Shown here: one piece after another, positions 44,819 to 56,304 of the stretch
How the letters are laid out: each line of letters begins with the position of its first letter
Position numbering within the stretch: the stretch's first letter is position 1
From: Tupaia tana
Taxonomy: Eukaryota > Chordata > Mammalia > Scandentia > Tupaiidae
DNA length: 64,000 nt
Reading direction: 5' to 3'
Assembly (NCBI GenBank): GCA_026018925.1
Contig: JAKSZU010000007.1
Coordinates: 100,360,860 to 100,424,859, forward strand
Notes under the pieces: generated by a model
The model's database searches: none
Seen by the model: only the letters and a program-made list of their open reading frames with translations
Told to the model about the DNA's origin: nothing
Translations under genes and position numbers: made by a program

Positions 44819-45020
44819 GAATAATTTATTTTATAATAGTAATGTCTATCTTCATAAAACCACACACATACATACGTGTGGCTAATAGTTATTATAACAA
44901 CCAGTGAGTTTCAAAAATACTACTCTACAGTTAGTATACAGTATCTTATAAAACTTTGATACATTTAAACCTGTAAGTGTCTTCCACTCTGGACTCTGAC
45001 AGTTAAAAAAATCCTGTTAC

Positions 45021-45262
45021 AGAGCCAACAGGTGACCTAGAGGTTACGGCAGCTGGATCCCACATGGCTGACCATGCGGTTCAACTCCTGGACCTGGAGG
45101 CTTGAAAAACACACTGGGTGTGTGTGCCCGCCCCAAATCCCGAGAATGAAGGCAATGCGGCATGCCCACCCTCCCTGAGGGATGACTTCTCTCTTTCTCT
45201 CCTCTCCCCCCGCCTCTCTGGTGAACACATTCACCCTACAGCAAAACAAAACAAAACCAAAA
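45021..45262 (+). mobile_element. Older tRNA-derived SINE relative
   Basis: 'agagccaacaggtgacctag' head with 'agctggatcccacatggctg', CCCTACAGCAAAACAAAAC end. Confidence 0.88.
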
Positions 45263-45625
45263 ACTCCTACAGTGAAACTTCTGTCGGGCTCAGAAAGACT
45301 ACAGTCCAGGCTGGGTAGTGGTACCGTGTCACACCACTGGAGCCACAGGGCCAAGTCCTGGTGTGGTCCTTAGCCCTCCGTGAGCACACAGACATGCACG
45401 TAGTGCCATTAGAGCTAGCTTAGACTGCGGGTGAGCTGCAGTGTGAAGACCCCGCTCAGTGTTCCCATCTCTGTCTTTCTTGTATTAGAAATAAGCTAAT
45501 TAACTTCCAAATTTTTTTTTTTTCTATTCCTGGACTAACCTCTAAATCCATGCCAGTCCAAAACAATACTCCATCGGTTCAGGTGACTGTTATGAATTGG
45601 AAGCTATAAGAAAACACATTCTTGG

Positions 45626-45900
45626 GACCAGCAGTTAGGGTAATGGCTATGTCGCTGGACTCCCATGTAGGCGACCGTGGTTCGAGTCCTGGACCCGGCG
45701 GCTTAAACTCACGCCGGGCGCGTGTGCGTGCGTGCCCAAGATCCCGGGAGGAGAATGGAGGAGAAGGGATTGTGGCGTGGCCATCCCCCCTGGGGGATGA
45801 TTTCTCGCTTTCTATCTCTCTGTCTCTCTCTGTCTTTCGGGCGAGCGCACGCGCCCTATAGTGAAAACCTTTCTAAAAACAAAACAAAACAAAACAAAAA
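45626..45900 (+). mobile_element. CYN-like SINE, long form, near consensus
   Basis: GGGACCAGCAGTTAGGGTAATGG head, GCGCGTGTGCGTGCGTGCC body, CCCCCCTGGGGGA, (AAAAC)n tail. 'aaaacacattctt' flanks (45612 and 45902). Young. Confidence 0.95.
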
Positions 45901-46067
45901 AAAACACATTCTTTTCTTAAATAAGAAAATTATTCATCTTCGTTCCCATAACAGAAAAGTAAGTTTCATGAACTATAATTTTCTCTAATGGGAACAGAAG
46001 AGGTAATTTATCAATTTAACAAAATTTACAAAGTTGAATACTACTGTTAAAAAGATACATGCTATGT

Positions 46068-46488
46068 GGGACCAGCAGTTGGCATAATGGCTATGTCGCT
46101 GGACTCCCACATAGTTGTCTGTGATTCAAGTCCCAGACCAAGTGGCTTAAACTCACACCAGGCGCATGTGCGTGTGTGCCCAAAATCCCAAGAGGAGAAT
46201 GAAGGAAAAGGGACTGTGGCATAGCCATCCCTCCTTGGGGGTGGTGGTGATTTCTTGCTTTCTGTTTCTCTGTCTTTCTGGCGAGCACACGGGCCCTCTC
46301 CAAAAAGAAAGAAAAGAAAAGAAAAGAAAAGAAAAGAAAAGAAAAGGGAAGGGAAGGGAAGGGAAGGGAAGGGAAGGGAAAAGAAAAGAAAAGAAAAGAA
46401 AAGAAAAGAAAAGAAAAGAAAAGGACGGAGGGAGGGAGGGAGGGAGGGGGAGGGAGGGAGGGGAAAAGAAAGAGAAGAAAGATAGATA
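46068..46488 (+). mobile_element. CYN-like SINE, long form with hypervariable tail
   Basis: GGGACCAGCAGTTGGCATAATGG head; the CCCTATAGCAAAAACC motif is lost, and GGGCCCTCTCC is followed by a long (GAAAA)n/(GGGAA)n tail. Target duplication 'agatacatgctatg' (46052) and 'agatacatgttatg' (46491). Confidence 0.93.
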
Positions 46489-46495
46489 GATAGAT
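46303..46495. repeat. (GAAAA)n (GGGAA)n (GAAAA)n (GGGA)n (GATA)n compound microsatellite
   Basis: About 190 bp of pure purine on the plus strand up to the final GATA units. It lies inside the SINE's target duplications and so grew from the SINE tail. Confidence 0.95.
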
Positions 46496-46509
46496 ACATG
46501 TTATGGTGA

Positions 46510-47020
46510 AACATAACTTGAAATGAAAATGTTACAAGAAAGGCCTCTCCATTCCTTCTATCTGAATTTTACTGTTATTTAGTAGCAACTGTTGATTAGA
46601 AATACAAATAATGGACATACATCCAAACACCGTTTAACCTGTGTTACTGTAGCTGGACAACTACAATGCTTAAGCACTGAAGTCTTTGGGGGAAAGTCTT
46701 TTTAAAATTCTGGGACTTGGAATTTGACTTTTAAAAGGAAAGCTTTGAAAGGAAACCTTTAAAAAGTCAGCTTATCACCACACAAGGAGAGAGATGGTAA
46801 CTATGTATGTGAGGAGGTGGATGTGTTACTAGCTTGACCGTGGTGACAAATGTCCCTCAAATTATGAGTTGTACTCCTTAAATATACATAGCTTTGAATG
46901 GCCAATCATACTTCGAAAAAGCCTGAAAAACATCATTTTTTAAAAACCTCATTAACTCAGGCCCTGCTAGCATGAATTTTGCTGTTTCCTGAATGTAAGC
47001 TGAAGAGCAGCACCGCAGCG
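46510..47020. other. Intronic DNA (intron 1), nothing assigned
   Basis: AT-rich, resembles decayed L1 in places ('aaggagagagatggtaacta') but too weak to call. Confidence 0.4.
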
Positions 47021-47081
47021 TGGATGAGCCAAAGGTCAATGGTGACGGGGGCCTCCTGAAGGCAGAGGCCGCAGAATTGCT

Positions 47082-47268
47082 GGACGGTGGCCCGGCGGTC
47101 TCAGGGGCTGGAGGGTGGCCTGGCGGTCTCAGGGGCTGGACAGTGGTCCGGCGGTCTCAGGGGCTGGAGGGTGGCCCGGCGGTCTCAGGGGCTGGACGGT
47201 GGCCTGGCGGTCTCAGGGGCTAGAGGGTGGCCTGGCGGTCTCAGGGGCTGGACGTGGCCTGACAGTCA
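47082..47268. repeat. 28-bp minisatellite
   Basis: About 6.5 copies of a 28-bp unit ending CGGTCTCAGGGGCTGGA. Units alternate GGACGGTGGCC and GGAGGGTGGCC starts, which gives a 56-bp higher-order period. The open frames of 67-164 codons here are its translation. Confidence 0.93.
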
Positions 47269-47289
47269 CAACGCTGAGAAGATGGGCCA

Positions 47290-47470
47290 TAGGGAAGGTT
47301 TGTGTCCAGCACCTTCCCTGACCACAGGGCACACGTTTGCCCATGGTCTAGGGCTGGCCGAAGCTGGGGTGGAGCATGACTTGAAGACCCTGTTGGGGGT
47401 GCTGTCTTTCTCTCTCTCTCGTGGAAAAAATAAACTTTGCAAAAAAGTTAAGAAAACCACTTTTAAAAAA
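47290..47470 (+). mobile_element. Possible older SINE relative
   Basis: Fragments 'ctagggctggccgaagc', 'ttgggggtgctgtctttctc' and an AAATAAACTTTGC end are in the order of the old SINE class. The minisatellite may have expanded at its edge. Confidence 0.4.
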
Positions 47471-47764
47471 AGTTGTTCCAAGAATGTGGCAGTTATAAAG
47501 GATATATTATCACCATCCTTACAATATTACTTAAGAGGAAGAACTCCCTGTATGTACTCAGAGGCATTTGAAGAGCTCTAATTCAGGCTCTCACTAATGT
47601 CAGTGGACTCTCACCCTTCAAAGTCGCCTATGCCAACACAGACAGCACTCCCATAAGGGAGTTAGGCAGGAAGGGAAAACAAAATACATGTTTCGTTCTA
47701 TTTTACTTAGCTCAATCGCAATCACAGCTCGACTAACGGAACCAGAAGTAACACTAACACGAAC

Positions 47765-48015
47765 ATCTCCTTACACGCAGTCACGCGCCACACAACATTT
47801 TGGCCAAGGGAGGACATGCAGGCGACAATGGTCCCATAAGAGCATGTGTCTACACTACACAGCTAAGCCTGTAGTGGGCCACAGCCCACTACAGTGTTAA
47901 GTACACTGTAGTGTTAAGTACACTACAGTGTTAAGTACACTCCATGGCGTTCACAGCGAAAACCCCTGACCACGCGTTTCTCAAACCATTCAGCAAACCA
48001 TGACTGGACTTACTC
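47765..48015 (+). mobile_element. Tigger-like non-autonomous DNA transposon relic
   Basis: Phrases 'cgcgccacacaacattttgg', 'ggtcccataagagcatgtg', 'aagtacactccatgg', 'acgcgtttctcaaacc' and 'accatgactgga' follow the order of a common pogo/Tigger-type repeat with inverted ends. It contains a short tandem repeat at 47,868-47,943. Confidence 0.55.
47868..47943. repeat. 17-bp tandem repeat with palindromic units
   Basis: Three to four copies of CACTACAGTGTTAAGTA, next to the palindrome GTGGGCCACAGCCCAC-like. Confidence 0.85.
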
Positions 48016-48189
48016 AAACTGCCCAACTATTTGTGATAAAGGAACAAATTATAAATCCATTCGCAGGAAACACAATGTTATTCTTTGTTTTATGAAGCAG
48101 ACATTAAGTTCTTTCTCAGCACACGAACTACAGAAGAAACGGTGCCTCCTGGCCCACATGGCAAAGGCTAAGATAAGACGCTAAGCTCT

Positions 48190-48440
48190 AAGCCGGGCAG
48201 GCTGGGGCACCGGGAGCCCAGCTTCCACCCTTGGGCCAACCTAAGGCTGGGTGTGGTGGGGTGTGCCTGCACTAGGGAGGCTGGGACAGGAGCACTGCCA
48301 GCTCCAGGCTGGCCTGGGCCACCTAGTCAGGCCGTCTGAGAAACGGAGCGCTGCATGGTGGCCAGAGCCTGCAGTCCCAGCTGGAGGCTAAGGCAGAGGG
48401 ATGCCAACACTGAGACCCTCCTAGGATATCGAAAACAAAA
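48190..48440 (+). mobile_element. Probable 7SL-derived SINE dimer, diverged
   Basis: Two 7SL-like heads: GGCTGGGTGTGGTGGGGTGTGCC (48,242) with 'gggaggctgggacagg', then GCATGGTGGCCAGAGCCTGC with 'agtcccagctggaggc' (48,352). It ends 'tgagaccctcc' plus an A-rich tract. Alu/B1-like but no consensus family recognised. Confidence 0.55.
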
Positions 48441-49330
48441 AAGAGAAACACTGCACATTTTCTTATTCATGGCTTTAAAAATCACTCTCTAAGATGTTTA
48501 ATTGTGAAATGATTAATCATGACTCTGGGTACTTTTTCCAGGACAAGTGCACAACAGCACATACTGGGATGTCCCTGCGCTGCTGTCACTAACAGTGAAC
48601 CTCCACTCTGGGGAGAAAAGCTGACCCTGCTGTTAAACACCATGTGATAATTCAAAAGACACAGTCCAGGGGTGTTCACTGCGAGGGGAGGATTTCCAAG
48701 GTGTACCTACTGCAGAAAAAGCAAGTAGCACAACAATGTGTCCACTGTGACATCATGTGTCCAGGTGTCTGTGTGTGCTCGCAAGCGCACACAAACACCG
48801 CTACAGCACTGTTTCAGGGGCATACACGTACTTCTAAGAATGCAAAGGAAAAGGTCTGGACGAATATTCAGGAACAGACAGCATCATCCCCTCCAGGGGA
48901 GGGTGTGAAGTTAAAATGGGAGCAATCCCTGGGATTCCAGCTTCATTTTTATGGAGTTTTGACACCCTAAGAAGCAACAATTTAACAACTGCATGCTAAT
49001 TTCTCTCAAATAACTTACCAACCAGAACCGCTGGATGTAAGGAGACTTCAAAAACAAGTGACAGAACAAATGCTTTTACCTAGCAAACAGTGACAACGCT
49101 GGCCAGGCAGAAACTTTCGCTCGCTGTCCCCTGCCTTATCTCCAGGAGGAGAGCGAGCGAGACAAACAGGTACACGGCAAGAGACCTTTACTAAGGGGGC
49201 CACTTCGAAGAAAGTGAACTTTTTCGTGGACTCAGGCGTGACCCAGAATCTTCAAATCTCCAAAAGGAAGCGAAGCGGAATGCTGCTCCCTCAAGTGTCA
49301 GTTGTTTTTAGAAGGCTTAACTAAGAATCA
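48440..49330. other. Proximal intron 1 of DCAF6, nothing assigned
   Basis: No repeat I recognise. 48,900-49,300 becomes gradually richer in GC towards the island; it may hold intronic regulatory DNA. Confidence 0.4.
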
Positions 49331-49360
49331 GTGCGTGCCAAGCAGGGCCCTGAAACCCTA

Positions 49361-49744
<384 letters not shown>

Positions 49745-49880
49745 TCATCTTCGCCTGCTCACACTGCCCAGAACATCCAGACCAGCGGCAGGCCCGCCCG
49801 CAGCGCGGCCCCCTCGGCGGGAGGCGGGGGCGGGGACGCCCGGCCCCGCCCTCCTCGTCCTACAGCCCCACCCCGGCCGG

Positions 49881-49890
49881 TCTCGCGAGA
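49881..49890. promoter_or_regulatory. TCTCGCGAGA palindromic promoter element
   Basis: Perfect 10-bp palindrome, the known CGCG/Kaiso-type element common in CpG-island and bidirectional promoters. It lies about 240 bp upstream of the DCAF6 start codon. Confidence 0.85.
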
Positions 49891-50248
49891 TGACGGCGGA
49901 GTGCGTGGGGGTGTAGAGGGTGCTGAGGCGGGTGCAAGTCATCGCGGCCTTCACCCTAGAGCGTTGGATTCTAGCCACTTAGGCCAAACCCTCCGTTCTC
50001 TAGGAAGGAAAAAGGGTCAAAGGGAGGAGAAACCGAAGTCTGTGGTCCCTTGCGCACGAGTCTCGAGCCGAAAGAAGTGAGATAGTCGTGTAGCGCCATC
50101 TTTACTTGGGGCACGAAAGGCCTTGCTTCATCAAAGCAAAGGAGCACTGGGGGCGACTCGGCTTCCCTTTTTCTCTGCCAGCCTGTTCTCGTGGGCCGGA
50201 AAAGGAAATGGGAAGTTCCCACTGGCCCCGCCCACAGAGTAGCTGAGA

Positions 50249-50280
50249 CCAATCACGGCAATTCGCGTTGCGCAGGCGCG
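50249..50280 (+). promoter_or_regulatory. CCAAT box and NRF1-like site upstream of MPC2
   Basis: GACCAATCACGG (NF-Y type) followed 16 bp later by TGCGCAGGCGCG, close to the NRF1 consensus YGCGCAYGCGCR. NRF1 control would fit a mitochondrial carrier gene. Confidence 0.6.
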
Positions 50281-50518
50281 CTGCCGGGCGGGCGCTGGGC
50301 GGGCTCAGTGACGCCGGCCCGGCACCTGCTGCTCCCACGGCCCTAGTCCCTAGTGGAGGGCAGGGCAGGGCCGGGCGGACCAGGGCGGGACACACAGAGC
50401 CCGGCCCCTCCGGGAGGCTGGGAGCAGGCCGGGTGGCTGGCTGCGGGCAGGCAAAACCCCTGGTAGGCTGCCGTGGTTGGAGGCTGAGGTGCTGCCTCTC
50501 GTTGTCTACCAGGCCGAG

Positions 50519-50627
50519 ATGTCCGCCGCCGGCGCCCGCGGCCTGCGGGCCACCTACCACCGCCTCATGGACAAAGTGGAGCTGATGCTGCCCGAGAAGC
50601 TGAGGCCGCTGTACAACCATCCAGCAG
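50519..50627 (+). CDS. MPC2: MPC2 first coding exon (partial CDS)
   Basis: MPC2 (formerly BRP44) is an inner-mitochondrial-membrane protein of 127 residues that forms a heterodimer with MPC1 to import pyruvate into the matrix. The exon encodes MSAAGARGLRATYHRLMDKV and then ELMLPEKLRPLYNHPA plus the first base of Gly. It ends CCAGCAG before a GTAAGG donor. Human MPC2 as I recall has Leu where this has Met at residue 17. This is the N-terminal amphipathic helix; the three membrane helices lie in later exons, which I could not find downstream. A longer in-frame start at 50,477 exists but the conserved MSAAGARG start is favoured. The AG just upstream (CTACCAG) could be a splice acceptor for a 5' UTR exon. 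Confidence 0.95.
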
Positions 50628-51747
50628 GTAAGGCCGGGGCAGCCAGGCTCCGCGCCGCCCCGGGCTCAGCCGCAGCCTTGGACCCCCAGCCGGCCCCGGT
50701 CCGAGGACTGACCACCTCAGTTTCCGCGGCCACTACGAGGCCCGCACTGTCCCCTCTTGCTCGCCTTCCACTGACTGGCGTGTCGCCGCGCGGGCAGAGT
50801 CACCCTCCAGCACTGCAGGCCAGGCCTCCCCGAGTGATGCTTCTGTCGGTCTGCCCTTATGGCGAGGTTCTGAGCGAGCCCGACCTTGATGGGATTCTGG
50901 ACTGCCCTTACTGTAGCTATGACCTTGGCAAGATCTCAGTTTCCGCAGCGTGCACTTGATGGCGACAGTTAGATAACAGGTATGCCGGTGGATTCGTTGC
51001 TCAGTAAATGTTACGCTCTATAGTCTACCTGAAAACGGTGCTTTTATGGTTGAAAAAAATAATCCTGGAAGAAACGGGAAGATTCGGTCCCTCCAACTCT
51101 TCATTAAAGACTTGGGATTTTGTTTCCCCTTGTATACCATGGAAAGTAATGATACCTATGTGGTTGGTACTAAAATTAGATACATTCTGAGTTCTCTTTC
51201 AAGTCTGAGACAGTGAATAAAGAAATGTGTTGTAAATTGAAAGATATAAGTGCCACTTAAAAGTGGATTTCCCCTATGTCGTTAAATCCGTATTCTGCAG
51301 TTGGTATCATTGGGAAGGTTGTGCTTATCTGACTGTGAAGCTGCTGTGGGGAGCCGGAGCTGGCTACTGAATCTGAGTCCAGTTTGATGATGAGATGAGG
51401 TGGACCTCGGGATTATACTTGAGTTTGACATTTAATATTATTACTGTTATACTGAGCATGTTAGAAAGCTAATGTTGAGACTGTTATTGAAGAGGTTCAT
51501 TAGGTGGTTAGGTTTCGTTCTTTCACTGCATTTTTTTAGAATTGTGCTTTGTTTGTGACAAAGATGCTCTAGAGAGGAGAGTTAGGCAGTGCTTCTGTAA
51601 TGATCTGGGCATTACGCAAGCAGCCCTGACCCTCTTACATTTTGTTTTTGGTCTCTAGATAAAAGCAGGGGGAAATTTAATAATACAGAATTGGAGGATA
51701 GCCTTATGTTGGTGTTTTCCAAGGCCTTGCCTTTGTCACATGTAATT

Positions 51748-51976
51748 ACTGCTTATTATGCTATAAGGCACATGCACTTGCCAGAGAGAGAGGGCGAAGA
51801 AACCCCCCTCCGTGGGGGGATGACCACACAGCAGTCCCTTCTCCAGTCTCCTCTTGGGATTTGGGGCATGCGTGCTGCTCCCTTCGTGATTGTCAAGCTG
51901 CAGGGCCGGGGCTCTAATCCACAGCAGGCCATGTGAGGTCCAGCCGCCTTAACCTCCACATCACCTGTCGGCCCTA
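51748..51976 (-). mobile_element. CYN-like SINE, long form, diverged
   Basis: 'ttatgctataaggcacatg' start, CCCCCCTCCGTGGGGGG palindrome site, head ending CACCTGTCGGCCC. Confidence 0.88.
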
Positions 51977-52094
51977 TTGCTTTATGCTTCTTCATGCTGA
52001 GTTCGGAATGAAGAGGAGTCACCTTTCATTTGTAGATTGTGCATTTCTTCTGAGTATCCTTGGATTAATTCAGCTTTTTTAAAACCACTTTTTT

Positions 52095-52305
52095 TCAGTG
52101 CAAGGAACATAGTCTTTGAAGCCAGATAGATCTCCATTTGAATCTTGGCTGTGTGCTCATAACCCTAAATTCCCCAAACCTTACTTTTCTAATCTATAAA
52201 ATGGGGATAATAATTATCGCCTTTTAAGAATTGTTGCGACAGTTAAACACTATAATGTGTATAAAACATGGAGCACAGTGTTTTCAGTTCAGTGCACATC
52301 AAGTA
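52095..52305 (+). mobile_element. MIR (ancient tRNA-derived SINE)
   Basis: 'tttgaagccagatagatc', 'tgaatcttggctgtgtgc', 'taatctataaaatggggataataat', 'aagaattgttgcgacag' and 'tggagcacagtg' follow the MIR consensus in order. Confidence 0.8.
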
Positions 52306-52544
52306 TTGTCTGCTGTCCAAATTTTTGAACCATATGCAAAAGCAAGGATATTAGCACTATTTTCACGATTGAAAAGTTTTAGGCATGCCAATGGAGGATG
52401 CAAAATTTGACTGCTGACTTATTAGTATTGAATAAAATCTGAAGAGATACCGACTATTCTAAGAGTTATCGAGAATGAATATTCAAGAATTTTTTTTCTG
52501 TTTTGTGTGTTATTGAATCAGTTTCTGAAGGGCCTTTTGGCTGA

Positions 52545-52663
52545 TTGATTTTGCAAGAAGGTGGGAGCTCTCCCTGAGACAGAAGGAAAGTGAAAAAGCC
52601 TCCCTCCATGGGGGGAGGGGGGGGCTTTTTGCCCCTATTTCTCCTTCTATTTAGGATTTTAGA

Positions 52664-52694
<31 letters not shown>

Positions 52695-52790
52695 CAAGCA
52701 TGTTTTTCAAGCCAATGAGTCCAGAACTCAAATCACATAGTAGGTCATGTGGGGTTCGGCCTCTTTAACCACTACACCATTGGCTGGCCC
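52545..52790 (-). mobile_element. Older tRNA-derived SINE relative
   Basis: 'tttgcaagaaggtgggagc' start, CCATGGGGGGAGGGGGGG, CT/CA tract (52,663-52,694), head ending ATTGGCTGGCCCC. Confidence 0.8.
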
Positions 52791-53403
52791 CAAGGTGGAT
52801 TATAAATCATCTATAGGGCTAGACTATTAACAGTTGGAAATCATACATTGCTGATTCTAAATTTTTTATATTTAATTTTAACATTGACAAGTATTTTTAG
52901 GCAGATAAAAAGAATATGTATATATCTAATTCAGTTTTTCACAGACTTTTGAAATCTCCGTGCATTATAGAGTATTACATCTCTGACCTGTGGCACAGAA
53001 GTTCGAGGCGTTCATGATCCATTTCCCTGTGTATAGTTCATGGCCTGTCATGATCTGCCTCTGCAGAGGAAGGAGAGCTCTAGCCAAGCATTTGTCCTGG
53101 TCAGTTTCCTCCTCTCACAAAGGGAATGTTATCCACACTCCCCATCCACCTGACTATTAAAAGTATGTGACTCCATACTGACCAGCTGCATAGCTGCACT
53201 CTAGGTGATGGTCAGAGAAATAACCTTGAAGTCATGTTACCCGGTGTTTACTTGCAGCTTAGTTGGAGGGAAAAATATAATTAGCATAGGAGTGGCAGTA
53301 TTTGTGAGCTCTCAAATAGGGTAACTCATCCCCAGGGGGACACAAAATGAAATATTAGAATATAGAAAGATAATCATAGAACTTCTATTAATATTTTCTA
53401 TTA

Positions 53404-53655
53404 CTTATTTATTTTTGCTATAGGGTGCATGTGCTCACTAGAGAGAGAGAGAGAGAGAGAGATAAATAAATCAACCCCCCTAGTAGGACAGCCATGCTGC
53501 AATCCCTTCTCCTCCATTCTCCTCTCCAAATTCTGAGTGTGTGCGCACTTGCATCTAGCATGACTTTCAACTGGCCAGGTCCAGGACTCAAACCTCACAG
53601 CTGGCTGGCCATGTGGGATCCAGCATGCTAACTTCCACACCACCTGCTGGCCCTC
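53404..53655 (-). mobile_element. CYN-like SINE, long form, diverged
   Basis: 'ttatttttgctatagggtgc' start, GA tract (53,441-53,461), head ending CACCTGCTGGCCCTC. Confidence 0.9.
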
Positions 53656-54202
53656 ATCATGCATGTATTTTATAATATAAAATATATCAGTACTATAATT
53701 GCATATAAATATTTAGTATATAGGGCATATGTGCTCAAATTTTGTTTTCATGACGGGGATATACATGCTAACTACAAAGTCTAGAAACTACCTTTGGTTA
53801 AGTCAGCCCAGAAAACAGGCACCCACCTGAACAGTCACTGTAGCTCGCTGTAGCTGTGTCGTTAGTCAAGTATGCTTTGGCTTAAGTGGAAGAGCCTGGA
53901 AAAACTGGCTCTCTGAAGCTTCTTGCAGTGGTTGGCATGCTGCTGAGATCGCCTCTGAAGACTCATGGGAGAAGTTATGTCTTACTGTTAAGAATATTTG
54001 CATTTTTCCTTGGTAAAAGAGTCATTGAGGCTTTAATCCTAAAGACCTCGAGGATTTGTTTTCAAATAAAAACGTACTGAATGAGTCGATGGTAGTAGTG
54101 TTCGGAAGAGAATATCTTTTTCTCTAAAAATTCAAAATTAAATGCTAAGAAATTGACATAATGCTAGATACCTTAATACAACTTAGTTCAAAATACATAG
54201 CT

Positions 54203-54379
54203 TTATTTACTTATTTAGAGCGATTTTTGCTATAGGGAACGTGCACTTGCTGGAGAGACAAGAGACAAAAAAAGTGAGAAATCACCTTCCAGGAAGGATG
54301 AGTACCCCACCCACTGGACTTGAAACACAGTCAGCCATGTTGGAGTCCAGCACCTTCACTACACCACCTGCTGGCCCCC
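54203..54379 (-). mobile_element. CYN-like SINE, internally deleted long form
   Basis: 'tttagagcgatttttgctatagg' start and CACCTGCTGGCCCCC end, with about 70 bp of the body missing between GGAAGGATG and the head. Confidence 0.88.
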
Positions 54380-54552
54380 GAATATATCATTTTATGATAT
54401 GCAAGTAAAACCGCTGTGCGTCATTATAAATGATCAGCATACACGTGCACATAGTTCACATTAACACAGTTCTTTAGCATCTTTATTAGAATGACTTGTT
54501 CTCTTGGTGAAGAAATTGTCAGTGAAGACTTTTCATACCAGCCTAAGGTATA

Positions 54553-54620
54553 TATATATATTTTTTCTGAAACGTATATCTAATGTTTATTTACACTATA
54601 TATATATATATATATATATA
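54553..54620. repeat. (TA)n tracts
   Basis: TATATATATA at 54,549-54,560 and about 14 TA units at 54,595-54,620. Confidence 0.9.
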
Positions 54621-54631
54621 ATTTTTGTTTA

Positions 54632-54688
54632 GTTATTTTTAGTTTTTGCTATAGGACATGTGTGCTCACCAGAGAGAGAGAGAGAATA
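54632..54688 (-). mobile_element. CYN-like SINE 3' fragment
   Basis: 'agtttttgctataggacatg' and 'gtgctcaccagagagag', then cut off at the insertion of the next SINE. Confidence 0.75.
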
Positions 54689-54699
54689 TATTATTTTAA

Positions 54700-54864
54700 T
54701 TCCATTTGTTATTATTGGTTAATAATAACTAGTTTAATTCAACTAGAGAGAGACACGGGGTGGGGAGGGGGGTTGAGAAAACAAGCCACTAGGTCCGGAA
54801 TTCGAACAGCAGTCAGCCATGTGTGAATCCAGCGCCTTTAACCACCACACCACCTGCCAGCCCC
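54700..54864 (-). mobile_element. CYN-like SINE, short form
   Basis: AT-rich tail, 'actagagagagacacgggg', head ending CCACCTGCCAGCCCC. 'agagaatatattattt' flanks both ends (54,682 and 54,866). Confidence 0.92.
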
Positions 54865-55020
54865 CAGAGAATATATTATTTCTAAAGTAATTATCTCTAT
54901 TACCTTAAAATTAAGAATGAGAGCCAAAATGGATGAGAAGTTGGAATTTTGAATTAAATGAAGGTATCGATGAAAATAGACTATCTTTGAATAATCATCT
55001 ATCAAGAAAATTAAATTTTC

Positions 55021-55240
55021 AGACCAGCCCATGACCTGATGGTTAAGGGAGCTAGATCCCACATGGTTTGAGTCTTAGGCTTAGCAGCTTGAAAGACACC
55101 CAGGCACATGTGCGTGCATGAGCAAAATCCTGAAAGGAGGGAGACAGAAGAGAAGGGATCCCAGTGTGACCGTGGTCCATAGGAAGCGTGTTCTCCCTGT
55201 CCTTCTTCCTGTCTCTGGCCAGTGTACTTACACTCTGGTG

Positions 55241-55272
<32 letters not shown>
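55021..55272 (+). mobile_element. Older tRNA-derived SINE relative
   Basis: 'agaccagcccatgacctgatgg' head, GGGAGCTAGATCCCACATGG, 'acactctggtggtttaaaaa' end with an A28 tract. Confidence 0.88.
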
Positions 55273-55273
<1 letters not shown>

Positions 55274-55373
55274 GAAGAAAAGAAGGGAGGAAGGAATGAA
55301 AAAGAGAGAGAAAAGAAAAAGAGGAAGGAGCAGGCAGAGAGAGAGAGAAAGAAAGGAAGAGGGGAAAAAAGTG
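55245..55373. repeat. Poly(A) then GA-rich tract
   Basis: A28 followed by about 100 bp of purine-only (GGAAG and GAGAA units). It is pure purine apart from single exceptions. Confidence 0.9.
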
Positions 55374-56304
55374 TAAGTTTAAATTGTTTTCAATCCTAAA
55401 ATGCATCTTAGCCACTTTAGCAAGTCTCTTCACTTATTTTTACTTTGACATTTCAAACCAAAGCCTGCTTTTTATTGCCATTTTTAAAAACGTTAAATAT
55501 CCATGATATCTTGGGTACTGTTTTGGTGATAGCTGTTCCCAAGGTGTGGAAGATAGAAAACATTGCATGGTTCTATAACGATAGCCCAGTCACGTCCTTA
55601 CTGTTAAACCAAACTAGCTTAGTTATAAATAAAAACAAATGATTTTTGGTAGTCAATACCCGGGTCAAAGACTAGTAGAGAGTCTAAGGGTTTGTATGTA
55701 GTTTGTCACATGATGGTGAGCGTTTGGTCTTACATAATGTAAGGAGCCAAGACGAGTATTAAAAAGTAACAGACCTTAGCAGAGTGGTGTGAAAGGGTGG
55801 GAAGTAGAAAGATAGCGTTTATTTTTCACATTGGGACATTGTGAATACCTCAGTTCAGTATTTGAAAGTGTGTAAGTGTGCATGTGTGGAAAAATGACCT
55901 ATTCTGTTCTAAGAAGGAAGCCTTTACTGAGGAGAGAATTATACATACAATAAATGACCTACTTTCCAGACAGAATTCATGTTATATTTCAGTGACAGTA
56001 ATTCTGCCCAGATAAGAAAATTACTCAGTAAACTTATGTCATTTTATCTGCACGTTTATCAGAATTCATCAAAGCAATCTCAGTTTGTTCACTTGTGTGA
56101 AATTATATGTCTGTTACTATTTGGTTATAATAGTCACTTGCAGAATTTCTTAAATTCTTTTTATCTTTTTTAATTCCCAAAGGGTGCTTGCCTTCACCAG
56201 AGAGAGAACACCCACGAGAGTGCCCCGAATGGAGCCTGGTTATCCCTGCAAGGGGCTTGACTTCTGTGCTATGGAACTGGCCCTCTCAAATTCTTCTACA
56301 AATG

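Noticed and set aside
46062..46514. Ser/Phe/Leu-rich and Lys/Glu-rich open frames
   Set aside because: Translations of the (GAAAA)n/(GGGA)n compound microsatellite and adjacent SINE.
47020..47581. Gly/Trp-rich repeat protein (up to 164 codons)
   Set aside because: A 28-bp minisatellite read in three frames (28 is not a multiple of 3, so all frames look repetitive). No start context or conserved domain.
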